Source: Blasia pusilla (taxonomy: Eukaryota > Marchantiophyta > Marchantiopsida > Blasiales). From it: a stretch of 64,000 nucleotides of DNA. Each line of letters begins with the position of its first letter. The first letter of the stretch is position 1. Below, piece after piece: positions 11,813 through 24,005 of the stretch. The translations under genes and the position numbers were made by a program. A model generated the notes under the pieces. That model saw only the letters and a program-made list of their open reading frames with translations, had not been told where the DNA came from and did not search any database. The DNA lies in contig CM114273.1 of the NCBI GenBank assembly GCA_050084515.1, positions 22,134,001 to 22,198,000 of the forward strand. The letters are read 5' to 3'.

Positions 11813-13390
11813 CAAAGAGAGAATGACGGAGTGAGAGAGTTTCAATGGAGGAGCTCGCTGGTCACTCGCTGTTGGTGCAGGTTGGGGACCATGTGTGCCG
11901 TTCAGCGGCTCATGGGAGTGTTCACCGGAGCAAGAGCCACTTGATTTTACTGTTGCTTTGCCAATTTTTTGTGTGGAAGAGTGGCGTACGGAAGCGTTGC
12001 CCAAATTTCTTTAGAGATTGAGTATGGGGGCGGATTGCCCCATAGCGGTGCTCTCGGGAGCACCATGTACCTCTTTGATTTCTGATTTTATAGGTTTGAT
12101 ATTTTCGTCGGGAGAAATCAGCACGAAAGCGTTGCCAAATTTCTTGTAGGATAGCAGATTGAAGGGCTTTACGACAGTCCCTATCAGTTTTTATTGGAAG
12201 GTTTGATTGAAAACAAATTTGACTTTGTCGTAGATCGTGAAGCTGTGCAATAGATGGTGTGCAATTTGAAGTTGTGAGCAGAAAGTTAGGACCAATTTTC
12301 CAAACTTCCAATTTTTAGGGTAAAAATTATTAACCCTAAACCAACCGTCGTCGTCATTCCCATCGTCTTCGGCCGTCTACACCACCGCCGCCCCTCACTC
12401 CCGCCACTTGTCATTGTTGCCTCCCTTTGCCGCTGTCGCCGTTGCTGTTGCCATTGCCAGTCGTCAACAAGAGTTGCCGCCACCGCCGCTTTCCGCCATC
12501 GTCGCCATTGCTGATGTCACTTTCCGCTGTCGTTGTTGTTAAGGACTGTATCTAGCCATCAACACCGTTTAAAGCCAGGTAAGGTCGCCACTGCCGTACT
12601 TGGTGAGTTCGTATGACTCGTGTCCACTTCTTAACTTGCGACTTCAACAAGATGACCTTATTGGATTTATAGGATCTCAATTTCTTTTCCAATTTGCTAT
12701 GTTGTGATTGGTAGCTACTCGACGATGATCGAGTACCGTGCCGTGATGCCCATAGCCGCAACGCGCCGCCAATTGCCGCGTCGAGCCGCTTGTGGCCGCA
12801 CTGCATCGTCTCGATCGTGAAGCCACTCCATCATTGGGGAGCACGTTGTATTTTTTTGACTGAGGAGAGTTTACCATCGAGTGCCGCGCCCCATTCTCGA
12901 GTGACGTGCCATTTATAGCCATTCCACTAGAGATGCCGCCAGTGCCACATCATACCACTGGACCTGCACCGCACATCGAGGATATTTTGGAGCATAGTCA
13001 CTACCATAGGAGTACGACTTGTTGCTTGGAGGAGTTCGTCTTTATGACCGAGTTGGGGTGGAGGTTTCGAGTTGCCGAGGAGTGATCAAAATTTATTCAG
13101 GTTACCCAATCTGGTCTTTTTCCCTACACGTGTTAGGGATTTCCGGGTATTGGGTAGTTATTTGGGGATATTGGGTTTTGTGTTGATGTTGAGAGCATCG
13201 ATGATGTATGGATTTAGGGGACATAGACCTGTATGGGATGTCCAGAGTTGAGGATATGTGTTGTTCATAAGATGATATATCAGCTAGTTCGCCGTACGAC
13301 GCCGCTTGTTGCCGCACAACACACGTCTCAATGAGAGAGTGTAGATTGAGTGCCACATATTTAGTTTGAGTGATTGAGTGATTACTCGTG
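11813..13390 (+). other. Copy D leader with conserved stem-loops
   Basis: About 1.6 kb of leader that aligns with the copy B leader. At 12,047-12,064 a 6-bp stem GGTGCT/AGCACC closes a 6-base loop, matching the stem at 34,169-34,188 in copy B. A second G-run/C-run stem precedes it in both copies. A CGCC/GCCG-rich trinucleotide tract occupies about 12,340-12,540. No long open frame is convincing. Confidence 0.6.
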
Positions 13391-13394
13391 AGGT

Positions 13395-13980
13395 TGAGAG
13401 TGATCGCGTGAGAGGAGCATGAGGGTCATTACGGCGTCCTTTTGAGACTTTGAGAGGCGAGGTGGCGGACCTGAGAGTAGCTCTAGAGGTTTTATACAGA
13501 GTGGCGCGAGGTTTCGAGGATCTCCATGTGAGGGACCGCCTCGACCTCCTTCTATGTCATCTTCAGACGAGGGGAAGACTGTAGAGGAGTATGTTAGTGC
13601 ATCACCACACACAGTAAGTGGTCCTACCGCTTAGGAGTACAAGATGGACGATTGGGGTAGAGGACCGCGTAGGTTTTCGGATGCTATAGGCACTATAGAG
13701 TTACACAACTTCATTGCAGAGTTTAGGAGTTGGTGTGACTCATAGCGGGCTAGGAACTCTAGAGAGTTCAACCCATTTACAACATGGAACGGTATGTTCC
13801 TACACCTAAAGGGGGCACCCATGGACGATTACCATGAGTTCTCCCACATATATACCCAGGAGATTGAGGCATGGCGACTCAACTATGATCCACACTCTAC
13901 GTCATGGACGAAGCCGTTCCCAGATGAGGAGGAGGAGTCACGAAAGGCTACTTCCTCTTCCACCAGTGATTTTTAGGAGG
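13395..13980 (+). pseudogene. Copy D gag, N-terminal fragment
   Basis: Aligned with copy B, this encodes the early capsid region, including YKMDDWGRGPRRFSDAIG-like and DDYHEFSH-like segments in shifting frames. A stop (GGTGTGACTCATAG, where copy B keeps a CAG codon) and frame changes break it. It ends at the junction with foreign sequence before the Copia LTR. Confidence 0.7.
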
Positions 13981-13990
13981 AATAACTTAT

Positions 13991-15915
13991 TGAAGATTGA
14001 GTTACAGTCAAGCTTATGAGACACTTGAACTGCGACTTTTGGTACTCACACAAAGTAGGGAAGCTTAATCTTGGTTAGTCAGTTAAGCGCGATTATCTTA
14101 ACTAGGATTAGTTAATCACAATTAGTCTAACTCGAGACTATGATTAAGGTTAGGGTTAGGATTTCTTGTATATACCCTATAGAATTGAGAAGGGGACGAG
14201 CCTCCACTCATTCTCTCATTGCAAATTTCGTTCTCCATGATGGTGTGTGTGTGTGAGAGAGAGAGCCGTTTTCCACCAGTTATGCTTATTTAGCAGTTTT
14301 CCATATGCTATCAAAGTATAGGAGAACATCACTTGAAATTCTTGGTGTTTGAGGAGAGAAGAGAGGTAAGAGAAGGCACAATTTCAGTTTGGGAGAAGGA
14401 AGTTTTATTCAGAGCTCAGTGGGTGCAGATTTCAGGTGAAGCTTTGACGGTGATAAAACTTTAGAGGCATTTTTAGGGCCTTCCCGGTCGAATTAGCCAT
14501 CCGGGTCCACAGTAGTTTGAATGAACTGGTTCTAGTCTTATAGAGTTTGTCGAGAGCTTTCCAATGCATCCAAAATCGCTCGATTCTGACATTCTGAGCT
14601 CCTGCAATATTAATTTCAGTGTAGGAAAGTACAACTAGTGAAGAAAAGTTGTGTAGTTTGCAAGAAACCTGTAGTCTGTAGGACAGATAATTGAACAAGG
14701 TTATCAAGTGAAGCTTAATACAGATGGTTGTTTCATTAAACAATGGATGACCAGACTACGATAGCCAAAGGAACTAGATCTGGCAGAATGTTCAAATTAG
14801 ATGTTTCTATGCTAGAGATTCAAACAACAATTTATGGTCAAACCGGCCAACAAGTCACATATCTAAATGTGTGGCATAAAAGAATTGAACATATGAATCT
14901 TCAAAGATTACAGATTCTTTCATCATATAATATAATAATATGACTCCCTAAATGAGCGAATCCTACTACGTTAGAGATATGTCCTGCTTGCCAATTTGGA
15001 AAACAAGCTAGATTTCCTTTGCCAAAGCAAGGTAGAAGAGCATCCAGGATATTGGAGTTGATCCACAATGATGTGTGGATAGCATCACAACACAGCCTTA
15101 GTGGTTGCCAGTACTTTGTTTCATTTATTGATGACTTCTCTAGGTATATATGGATGTTTGATCGACATTCCACATCTGGTTATTCATTTACTTTGGGAAG
15201 CGCAGCTGTAAGTTGGGGCTTCAAAGAAGCAACCTACATTTGCTTTATCTTCAACAAAGGTTGAGTACAGAGGAGCAACCAATGCAGCATGTGAGGCGGT
15301 GTGGCTTCATCGATTACTTGTTAAGATTGATGTTAGTAACTTAGGACCTAGTGTAATATATGCAGATAATATTAGTAGCATCAAGCTTGCTAATAACCCT
15401 ATGTTTCATGCTCGTACAAAGCATGTTGAGGTGCACTATCATTTTATCAGAGAAAAAGTGCTTGCAGGGAAAATTGATCTTGTGTATATAGGTACAGATC
15501 AGCAAATTGTTGACCTCTTTACAAAGATATTGTCTAGAGATAAGTTTGAAATATTTAGAAATGATTTAGGCGTTAGAGATATCGATATGAGCTTGAGGGG
15601 GAATATTGAAGATTGAGTTACAATCAAGCTCATGAGACACCTGAACTGCTACTTTTGGTACTCACACGAAGTAGGGAAGCTTAATCTTGGTTAGTTAGTT
15701 AAGCGCGATTATCTTAACTAGGATTAGTTAATCACAGTTAGTCTAACTCGAAACTATGATTAAGGTTAGGGTTAGGATTGCTTGTACATACCCTATAGAA
15801 TTGAGAAGGGGAAGAGCCTCCACTCATTCTCTTATTGCAAATTTCATTCTCCATGGTGGTGTGTGTGAGAGAGAGAGCCGTTTTCTACCAGTTATGCTTG
15901 TTTAGCAGTTTTCCA
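13991..15915 (+). mobile_element. Internally deleted Ty1/Copia element (Copia-1)
   Basis: Two near-identical direct repeats, 13,991-14,303 and 15,607-15,915, each start TGAAGATTGAG and end TTTTCCA, so they are LTRs of about 310 bp. A degenerate initiator-tRNA-Met primer site (ATGCTATCAAAGTAT) follows the 5' LTR. A purine run (GCTTGAGGGGGA) precedes the 3' LTR. Internal DNA is about 1.3 kb and lacks the RT. No clear target duplication is seen, which suggests a later rearrangement. Confidence 0.9.
14743..15616 (+). pseudogene. Copia-1 pol remnant: GAG-pre-integrase, integrase N-terminus joined to RNase H
   Basis: The 5' part encodes the pre-integrase zinc-binding segment (WHKRIEHMNL, then CPACQFGKQ) and the first integrase strand (LIHNDVW, FVSFIDDFSRY). 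At about 15,150 it jumps to the RNase H domain (STSGYSFTLG, YADNISSIKLANNP, HFIREKV, DLFTKIL). Most of the integrase core and all of the reverse transcriptase are deleted. Stops occur at 14,941 and about 15,262. It cannot be autonomous. Confidence 0.88.
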
Positions 15916-16861
15916 CACCCCTTCTTTCTCATGTCAATAAAGGATCCTTTGTCCAAGAAAATTCCTCAAAGGTAAGGTAAAAGAAAAGGAAATATGCCAG
16001 TTTCAACTGTGAGCTTGCTATCTAGAGAGGTTCGTGTAGAATATCTCCAAAAATTCTCTATATGATTGGCTTCTCTCCTAAAGAAGAGAGAACCATAATC
16101 AAATATATATGAAGACTAACGCCTACATAAGAGTAAACGGTACGAAACGTCTATATTCCAAGAAACTAGGGGAGTCCATAATCCAAGAAAATAAAGGGGA
16201 GTCTATAAGTGAGCTAGGGTTAAAGAAGCCTTTATTGGATCCGTTAAACTTGTCTATAATCCCAATCCTACAATTAACTATAGATAGAAGCTGCAAGTGA
16301 AGGGGATTGGGGGATAGTATGTCGCGGATGTAGGCGAGTGTAATGTACATATTTAATGTTGTCTGTGGTTCTTTTGTTCTTTTGTTTTGTATAGGTGGTA
16401 GGCGTAAAACTCACAAGCTTTTGGTATTATGTATGGTACAAGGAAACCGTTGCACATAGCCTAGGGAGGATAAGTTGTTGTTGCAACTATGCATATATTT
16501 GAGTGTGGTGCTGAGTTCATGACAAAACCAAAACAGCCACAACATTACATGTGGACTACAAACATGTTACATGTATTTCTCCACTTTAATAGTAGTTGAT
16601 ATGCTATTGACCAGTAATAGCATGGAGGTTTGCATGATAATTACAATTTGAGTGATTGTTTGTTCCTTGATTTCTCTCTTTGATAGTTAAAACGCAACTT
16701 CTTAAGGACTCTGCTTTGGGGAAGGTTCTTCAACTGCATCTTGGTAGACACTTGTGTATATATTGGACAATGAGGCATCGGGTATTGTAGAACACAATGT
16801 GTTGGATGGTTCGAAAAGGCTCGTATAAAGTTTGCAAATCCTAAAAACAAGGGCATAGGTA

Positions 16862-16865
<4 letters not shown>

Positions 16866-16935
<70 letters not shown>
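16866..16935. repeat. GA microsatellite
   Basis: About 35 GA units with a single interruption at the left end. The Arg-Glu open frame across it is an artefact of the repeat. Confidence 0.95.
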
Positions 16936-16938
<3 letters not shown>

Positions 16939-17413
16939 CCAAAATGGAAAAAATTAAGTATACATCATGGATGGACGCTACATGGAATTTCAAGAAAATA
17001 TGTCTTCATGCTTACTACTTCTTGTTGTTAATACAAGTAGTAGATGTAATGGAGAAATTATGTGGAATCTATTGGACTAAGGTAGATGTTGGATAGACTA
17101 GAAACACGATATGCATGCTTAAGGGTTTAAAAGGGATTATGAAAGTGATAACTAAAGATGGTAGTAAGACTGAAATGGAAGGGGGAAGTGGTAATAGGCA
17201 GGGTTTGATGGATTGAATTTTGGTATGCAAAGCTTCATGGACCGTCAATCTTAAGCATTTAGTAATATAGCATTTTTGTAAATCAAAGAGAGTAGCTATA
17301 TAGACTACTAAGAAGTGGAAGGTTTGGTCTGAATTGCACATGAAAAGCAATGGAAAAGCTGCAGTTTGGATGATAAATAGTGACGCCTGAATTATTAAGG
17401 AGATAGGAACAAC

Positions 17414-17450
17414 AGTACCACACTTGACACAAAGCATCAAGTGTGGTACT
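17414..17450. repeat. Perfect 14-bp hairpin
   Basis: The arms AGTACCACACTTGA and TCAAGTGTGGTACT are exact reverse complements around a 9-base loop. It could be a remnant of a tiny inverted-repeat element; no gene context is seen. Confidence 0.75.
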
Positions 17451-18403
17451 ATGAGTGGGTACATGCAGATTCATAGCTAGAAGAAGGCAAGGAGTAGATA
17501 TGTTGAGTAGTTTGATTGTACATTTTCTAAGAACTCTTTTCTAACCGGAAAGAGAAGAAAGTAAAAATGATGAAGGTAAGCACAATACTTAGAAGATGTT
17601 ACTAAAATTAGGAGAAAAGTTGAATAATGCAGCAAGTAAAATTCTTTTATGGTTGCTTTAAGGTACCTCAAAAGTGCAAGAATGTTGCCATGGTAAGTCC
17701 TTGTCAACAAAGAGGATACCAAAGTATTAAAAACATGGTCTCCAAGAAGTTTACATGTCCACCTTCTTTCTTTAGGATGATCAATCCAATTGCAATATAG
17801 AGCACAAGTTGTTTCAAATGGAACCTAAGCAATTGCTTGCTCAAATTGTTATCAAGATTGTTCAATAGAACTACAACTCACCAAGGACCTCTGCCCAAAA
17901 TTCACCATGATAGTAGACAAATTATAGCAACCATCAGTTTGTAGTTTTTAGTGAGAACCCAATGGGGATGCAGAGCCAATCAATCATTGAGTACTTCATC
18001 AGTTTGCATCGGAAACTAGAAAAATTAAAATGAATTACGAGGAAATTCAAGCAAACCTTCAACTCTAATACCGTGAAGACTTTAGACATGCATCAAACCA
18101 CGAAGAAAATTTTGGAATGTATGGGGGAATTAGATAAACTCTATAATCCCCTAAAGGTTCATTCGTTAGATGCCAAGTTGATCGCATCTTCAATAGGAGA
18201 GGTGAAAATTGTTGTTGAAAATCTGATGTTGTGTACTCTAGCATATGCATGGGATTGAAACTAGGAACAGTGGATGGCTAGGATCATCCCAAAAAATCAA
18301 TGTAATGCTACCTTTGTAAGTAGACACCCCACAAGATGAAATTTGATCTGATCCACTAGAGGGGACCGATGGGCGGTAGGCCAGGGTTCCACACTCATTC
18401 ACA

Positions 18404-19330
18404 TTGTCGGAGGCACTACACACACCATTGATGGTGCCTCGACGACCAGCAGTGCCTACAGCTCATGAATCTATGTCGACGTCACGAGGAGTTGGAGTGA
18501 CAACTCCTATGCTGGCTCGAGTGGAGTCAGTGTCGACCATAGTGTTGGAGGTGGCCACCAGAGTGAGTCAGACTCCACTATTTTCCGCCATAGAGTTGGC
18601 AACGTTGGGAGTTGGACCAGTTGAGGTGTTCCGGTTGGCCGCCACTTTGTGTGAGCGTGGAGAGATGACTACTTCTTGTTCAGAGGTAGTTGAGGAGGTG
18701 GTGGACTTGCCCTCAGAGCCGGTGCTTGGGATGTTCCCCCACCAAGTTATGGCATGCGGCGGCGGCAAAGTTGGTAGATATGCCAGCTCGACCGGCCATA
18801 GAGCAAGCAGTGGTAACACCAGGAGTAGTGTTAATGGATAACCGAGCTGGAGTACTTCCCTTGGTTAGTTCGACGGGGACAGTATACCACCCGCAGCGCA
18901 TTCTACTTGATTCGGGAGCGCAACCCTTGATGTTAGGGAAGGCGGCGTGTTTAGCGTTGGGGTTAGGAAAGGCCGACATAGAGCCTTGTCCCTTCCAGAT
19001 ATAGACCTCGATTGGGGGCGTGTCACCCACGTAGTATATGACTTGACTGGAGATAGTTATCAAAGTCCAGCCAGAGCATGAGACGGATAGCGCTATGGTG
19101 TGCACACGTGCGCACACGTGCGATTACGACACCAGCTGAGTCGTACGATGTGTTGGTGGGGAGTACAGTGTTATATCCCCTAGGATTCATCCTTGACTTC
19201 TGGGAGGAGACCGTTGCTTATCGACCAGGATGGCGGTCAGGTGACGGCCGGATGAGTCAGTTACCCATGTAGTTTGCGGGACGAGGTGGTCGATCACGAG
19301 GCAAGTCTGTGACCACGTTGGCGGCTTTCA
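18404..19330 (+). pseudogene. Copy A gag C-terminus and aspartic protease
   Basis: Retropepsin-type protease that processes the polyprotein. The active-site triad Asp-Ser-Gly lies at 18,909-18,917 within ILLDSGAQPLMLG. The segment ESYDVLVGSTVLYPLGF near 19,140-19,185 matches the same segment in copy B and corresponds to the C-terminal half of Ty3-type proteases. A stop at about 19,003 and a frame change after it break the domain. Copy B has lost the catalytic half, so this is the only copy in the window that shows the DSG triad. Confidence 0.8.
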
Positions 19331-19635
19331 CAGGTAGTGCTAGCTGGCCATGAGAGTTGTTGGAGGGGAACGCACATGCGGAGGATGTCCCAGTAGCGGA
19401 TAGTCCCACGGAGAGACAGGCCATGGCGGGTGTCTCTTCCCATATTGGCCAAACCTCTTCACCATTGTGGGGTACGACTCGAGAGCTACAGAGGAGTACC
19501 GACGACCTCGTGAGGCAGGTATGGAGTCATGCTTTTATCCCAGAGCAGCGAGAGTCACGTAGAGATCAGGCCCTTGGAGTGGAGACGTTGATCCCACTGG
19601 ATACCACACCCGTTGTGTGGCACTGCCCACAGGAG

Positions 19636-20607
19636 GGTGTTAGATCTCTTCGGAGGGATTAGCACCGGATTGGCTGCAGTATTGCAGGCGGGCATACGGG
19701 TGCATCAGTACCTTTATGTGGAGAGAGATGAGATCGCGTGGCGAGTATCGTTACGTCACGTGGCGAGATTGGTCCAGAGGTATCCTGAGTTGTTGTCAGT
19801 ATCTGCAGTACGGGGATATTAGCATACGCTACCCGCCGACATCTCTTTGGTGGGGGCGCATGATTTGGATAGAGTTGGCACCATTCGTTTGGTGATTGCT
19901 GGATGGCCATGTTAGGGTCATTCATCAACTGGCCGAGGATTTGGATTGCAGGATCCGAGGCCAGGGATGTTTTGGGAGATGTTGCAAGTAGTACGACACT
20001 TGCAGGAGAGTCAAATATGTTCTCCAACGTACATTTTGGAGAACGTGCCGTTGTTGGTTTACAGTCGTGCACGTGTGATGACGAGTGTACATCAGGTGAG
20101 GTCCTGGTTGGGACCTCTTGTGTTGTTAGATGCAGCGAGAGTTGGGTCACGTGCCCATCGTCCACGACTGTGGTGGACAAACCTAATACCATCAGAGGTA
20201 CTGAGTCGAGCATATGGTGGAGTCCAGAGAGCACAACATCTCACAGTGGATGCTATTTTGGGCTCAAGGCGTCGATCTCAGGTGGTGACACGGGATGATA
20301 GACCACTGTTGGCCATGGCCAATAGGGTGGGGGAGTTGAGGGCAGCCTTACCTACGTTGGTGAGCTTCCCACCATCCCATGCCTTTTGTCAGGGAGGGCC
20401 AAGCATGATTTGGGATGAGGTGACCGGAGCATTGGAGGAGCCTACAGCAGATGAGCGCGAACGCGCCATGGGGTTTGCTACCAGTACTACGGCGGTGCGA
20501 GGGATAACTGAGGCATCCTGGAGACAGGTGTTGGGGCAGGCAATGGACCTCAGCTGTCTCACATGGATAGTTAGCCTAGGTATGGCTGAGCATAGACGGA
20601 TGCGAGT
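19636..20607 (+). pseudogene. Copy A C5-cytosine DNA methyltransferase domain inside pol
   Basis: Transfers a methyl group from AdoMet to cytosine C5 in DNA. Motifs run in canonical, unpermuted order. Motif I is LDLFGGISTGL (AdoMet loop, about 19,639). Motif II is YLYVERDE. Motif IV is AGWPC, with the catalytic Cys at 19,910-19,912 followed by a TAG at 19,913-19,915 where Gln is expected. Motif VI is ILENVP (about 20,030). Motif VIII-like is RAHRPRLWWTN (about 20,148). Motif IX/X is DERERAMGF followed by LGQAMDL. The unpermuted order excludes a plant DRM-type enzyme; it resembles DNMT3 and bacterial-type enzymes. A small deletion at about 19,638 shifts the frame relative to the preceding segment, and a TAG lies near 19,820. 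It sits between protease and RT in the same frame as RT. Confidence 0.88.
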
Positions 20608-20836
20608 GTCATCCATGTGGTCACGTCCACGAGTTGGACCATTGCCTACAAGGTCTGTACAGGCATTGGCTGGGGGCGAGACGAGGAGAGATAGGCACCC
20701 ATGGACTTCCTGGAACGTCGTTCGAGAAGAGAGTGCAAAGGCGGCCAGAGTAGCATATGTTCATTTTTCGGATGTAGAGCATGGTGTAGGAGGTCAAAGT
20801 GGAGTGGCTGTTGCGGAGGTGGCTAGGGTTGCTACA

Positions 20837-20845
20837 TAGCAACCA
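20837..20845 (+). promoter_or_regulatory. Conserved leaky-stop context TAG CAA CCA (copy A)
   Basis: The methyltransferase frame ends in TAG at 20,837-20,839 and the same frame stays open into the RT. The codons after the stop, CAA CCA, fit the UAG-CAR-YYA context known for programmed amber readthrough in plant RNA viruses. The same nine bases occur at the same place in copies B and C. An alternative is simple termination and re-initiation at the in-frame ATG at 20,882. Confidence 0.7.
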
Positions 20846-23800
20846 AAGCCGGAGGTTGTGTCCTCTCCGAGTGAGGTCACGATGGAGACTTGGGAGCCTG
20901 TGATAGGTCTCAAGTTGATAGGAGGAGAGCGACGGCGAGTTCATAGGTTTCTGAGAGGGCATGTCAGTTGTTTTGCCTTCAATATGAGAGACTTGGGTAC
21001 GCTGAAGGGTACCGGGATACGCATTGAGTTGGCTAGTGATACGCCGATCTTTCGTCGACCCTATAGGTATTCTGATATGGAGCGATCCTTGATTCAGAGC
21101 AAGAGTCGGGACTTGTTGGAGGCAGGACTTGTGGAGTTATCACATGGGGAGTATGCATCTGCCACAGTCATGCCGGCGAAGAAGGATATGTATGGAAATT
21201 GGACGGATAGGCGTATGTGTGGAGATTACCGTCCTATCAATCGACAGACGAGGTTAGATCGGTACGCCATGCCTACTCCTGAAGAGATCTTTGATGCGGT
21301 AGGGCATGCAAAGATCTTCAGTACTTTAGATCTCCGTGCTGGCTATCATTAGCTTCCTATCAGGTTGGAGGATAGGGAGAAGACAGCATTCTGGGGGATA
21401 GATTGGTTCGGGAGAGATTTCTTGTATCAGTGGCGGTTCCTACCATTTGGGTTGAAGAACGCGCCTGCAGAGTTTCAGAGAGTGATGGATAGGACTCTGG
21501 CTGGCTTGGATTTTGTACGATGTTACATAGATGATATTCTTATCTTCAGTTTCACGGTTGAGGAGCATGAGCAGCACTTGGAGGAGGTGTTTCGGAGATT
21601 GCAGTTACATGGATTGAAGTTACATCCAGGCAAGTGCAGATTCTTCCAGGAGTAGATTGAGTACTTGGGACACACCATATATCCGAGTGGGTTAGGCGTT
21701 CAGCAGACAAAGGTAGAGGCTATTGCGCAGATTCCACGCCCTACAGATGTGAGTTGAGTCCGAGCATTTCTTGGACCGGCAAACTTCTATCGACGGTTTG
21801 TCAAGGGTTTTAGTGCGATCGCAAAGTCTTTGACCTTGTTGACGAGACTTGATCAGGTTTGGTTGTGGGGAGATGATCAGGAGCAAGCATTTCAAGAGCT
21901 CAAAGACAGAGACTGGTTAGGGGTCACCCATTCCATTTACATACGGATTGGAGCATGTTGGGTCTAGGAGCAATGCTTACTCAGAGGGATGATGAGGAGA
22001 GGGAGTTGGTTGTGGCTTATGCGAGCCGATCAAACAACATTGGAGAGACAAAGTACAGCTCCTATGAGGGAGAGTGCCTAGTTGCAGTGTGAGCCGTGGC
22101 ACATTTTAGGTGCTATTTATTCGGCAACCCTTTCACACTTATCACTGATCATCAACCGTTGAGGTGGTTGATGGAGTCCGACAAGCTTACAGGAAAGCTT
22201 GCCAGGTGGGCTCTATTACTACAGGAGTATGAGTTTGAGGTGGTTCATAGGCCAGGTCCGATGAACCAGGATGCGGATGGGTTGAGTTGTAACCCATGTC
22301 CGAGTCAGAGAGACGACATAGGAGCTCGATGGCACGGAGAGAGTGATGAGGATATGGTGCCCGATTGGCATGCATCTGCCTATCTATGTTGGTTGACTAT
22401 GGCAGGTCAGCCACAAGTGATGACTCTAGTGGGGGGGGTTGGATGATGAGTCTTTGGATCGGGAGGTTAGTGAGGAGGCGACAGGTGGTCGTGATATCCA
22501 TGACGACGTGGAGGTTCTGGAGTTCTTGCGCACTGGCGTCATAGCGAGTACAATGAGTGCTAGGGAGCGGGATCGGATCCTACAGAGAGCCAGGAGGTTC
22601 AGGTAGGAGGGGACTCACATTTTGCAGGTATGGGGAGATGGTAGGATACGAGTGGTTCCTCATCCTTCCTAGCGAGCACGTGTAGTGCAACATGCCCATG
22701 AGGAGTTGGGACATTTTGGAGTAAAGCGTACTACGACTTACTCCGGGTTGATGGTGGTGGCGCGGCATGCATCTTTGGGGTGATTTGTGGCAGATGTATG
22801 GTATGTGACAAAGTGCGAGCATCCTTCAATACTCCCACTCCGGAGTTACATCCTTTGCCGATTATGGGTTTAGGTTATCGGTGGAGTTTAGTCTTTTCAG
22901 GACCTTTGCCATTGACGGGGCGTCATCATAGGTACGTGTTGGTCATCGTGGAGCATTTCTCCAAGTGGATAGAGTTGGTGGCACTACCAGACAAGGCGAG
23001 CAAGGGAACAACTTATGCGTTTCTAGATCGTGTGCTTAGTCACTTTGGTGCACCGGCGGAGGTGTTGACTGACCAGGGTACCGAGTTCAGGGGAGAGTTT
23101 CAGGCCTTGTGTGATCAGGCAGTGATAGATCACCGCACCACGTCCAGAGATCATCCTGAGGCGGATGGGTTGGCGGAGAGAGTGGTACAGACGGTGAAGA
23201 GAGGATTGCGCAAGTATGGCTTGCAGCAGGGTCAGTTGAGGGAGTGGGACCTACAATTGCCATGGTTGGCTATGGGTTATTGCTTTAGTCGGCAGGCATC
23301 CTTGGCGTCATTTTCACCGTACTTTTTGCTCTTTGGGAGAGAGCCAGATTTACCTGCAGCAATTCGATGTGACATGGCGGAGGTGTTAGATCTTGATGAT
23401 CCAGATGTGTGGGTAAAAGCATGTTCTCAGAGGGCGGAGGTTTTTCATAGAGTTATGCCTATGGCCTTTGAGAACTTAGCTATTGCTCAGCATAAAGATA
23501 CATTGAGGTACGCGACCATTTGTGGAGGAGGTTATCGTCCAGGGATTAGGAGGTTTCATCCTGGAGATTATGTGTATTTACAGCAGGGGGCACCCACGAC
23601 GCTAGATGTCATTGCAGGGCGCACGATCCTACGTGTGCGCGAGGTATTACCGACCGGAGTCCTCATGTTGGAGGGACGGGATGGTATGGTTTGGAAGGAT
23701 CATGTGCGCAATTGTGCACCATGTCATGTTCCGAACGTAGATGGGACGGTGGATCCGAGCTTGGCAGTGGTACCTGCAGGCTTGAGGTGTATGTTGTGCG

Positions 23801-23928
23801 GATCTGCGAGGGGTGCAACCACCATGTTGGTATGTGATGGTTGTTCTCGAGGGTGACATATGTCATGGGTGACCCCCCCTCTTGATGTGGTTCCCACGGG
23901 ACGATGGATGTGTCCGAGATGTGTATAG
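20840..23928 (+). pseudogene. Copy A reverse transcriptase, RNase H, integrase and PHD finger
   Basis: Order: RT from about 20,880 (catalytic YIDD near 21,528), RNase H (TDHQPLRWL near 22,146; ARWALLLQEYEF), integrase with a zinc-binding CMVC and a core whose second Asp is intact (TDQGTEF, Asp at 23,071-23,073) but whose first Asp is Val (22,891-22,893), then the SH3-like C-terminal segment (LRVREVLPTGVL, HVRNCAPC) and the PHD finger. Stops at about 21,349, 21,654, 21,756, 22,090, 22,603 and 23,855 are mostly explicable as G:C to A:T transitions compared with copy B (for example CAG to TAG). The element is therefore inactive. Confidence 0.9.
23788..23928 (+). other. Copy A PHD finger at the integrase C-terminus
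   Basis: PHD fingers bind histone H3 tails. Ligands appear in the order CMLC, CDGC, H, then WMCPRC just before the stop. The sixth ligand (Cys in copy B, HMAC) is Trp here, and the Trp before His is a TGA stop. Together with copies B and C the pattern is C4HC3 with standard PHD spacing. Confidence 0.8.
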
Positions 23929-24005
23929 GGTAGTAGGTCATGTCAGAGAGATGTGATATTTTCTATATGGAGTTGGGGGGATCCAACTGCCAGCTAGGGG
24001 GACGG

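Larger units (their letters stand above)
11304..13980 (+). mobile_element. Ty3-like methyltransferase family, copy D: 5' end, leader and start of gag (3' truncated)
   Basis: The element starts with TGTCACGAC at 11,304 and aligns along its length with copy B (33,387-36,090). It comprises terminal repeat Y (to about 11,812), the long leader with its conserved hairpins, and the first part of gag. It stops at about 13,980, shortly before a Copia LTR begins at 13,991. The body beyond early gag is missing here. Copy A at 18.4 kb begins about 1 kb further into gag, so D and A might be broken halves of one insertion, but no matching flanks show this. Confidence 0.85.
15916..18379. other. Intergenic DNA with no recognised gene
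   Basis: No coding region is supported. Present are a GA microsatellite (16,866-16,935), a perfect hairpin (17,414-17,450) and otherwise unremarkable AT-rich sequence. Short open frames show no recognisable domain. Confidence 0.4.

Noticed and set aside
14148-14163. Telomere-like GGTTAGGGTTAGG in the Copia-1 LTRs (also at about 15,766)
   Set aside because: Only two units, located within both LTRs of the same element; not an interstitial telomere.
16866-16950. Arg-Glu repeat protein
   Set aside because: Translation of a GA microsatellite.
19168-19185. 18-base match AGTGTTATATCCCCTAGG between copy A (19,168) and 31,904
   Set aside because: An isolated short identity without flanking similarity; probably chance.
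19638-20607. Methyltransferase as a DRM-type plant enzyme
   Set aside because: DRM enzymes have a permuted motif order; here motif I comes first and IX/X last.
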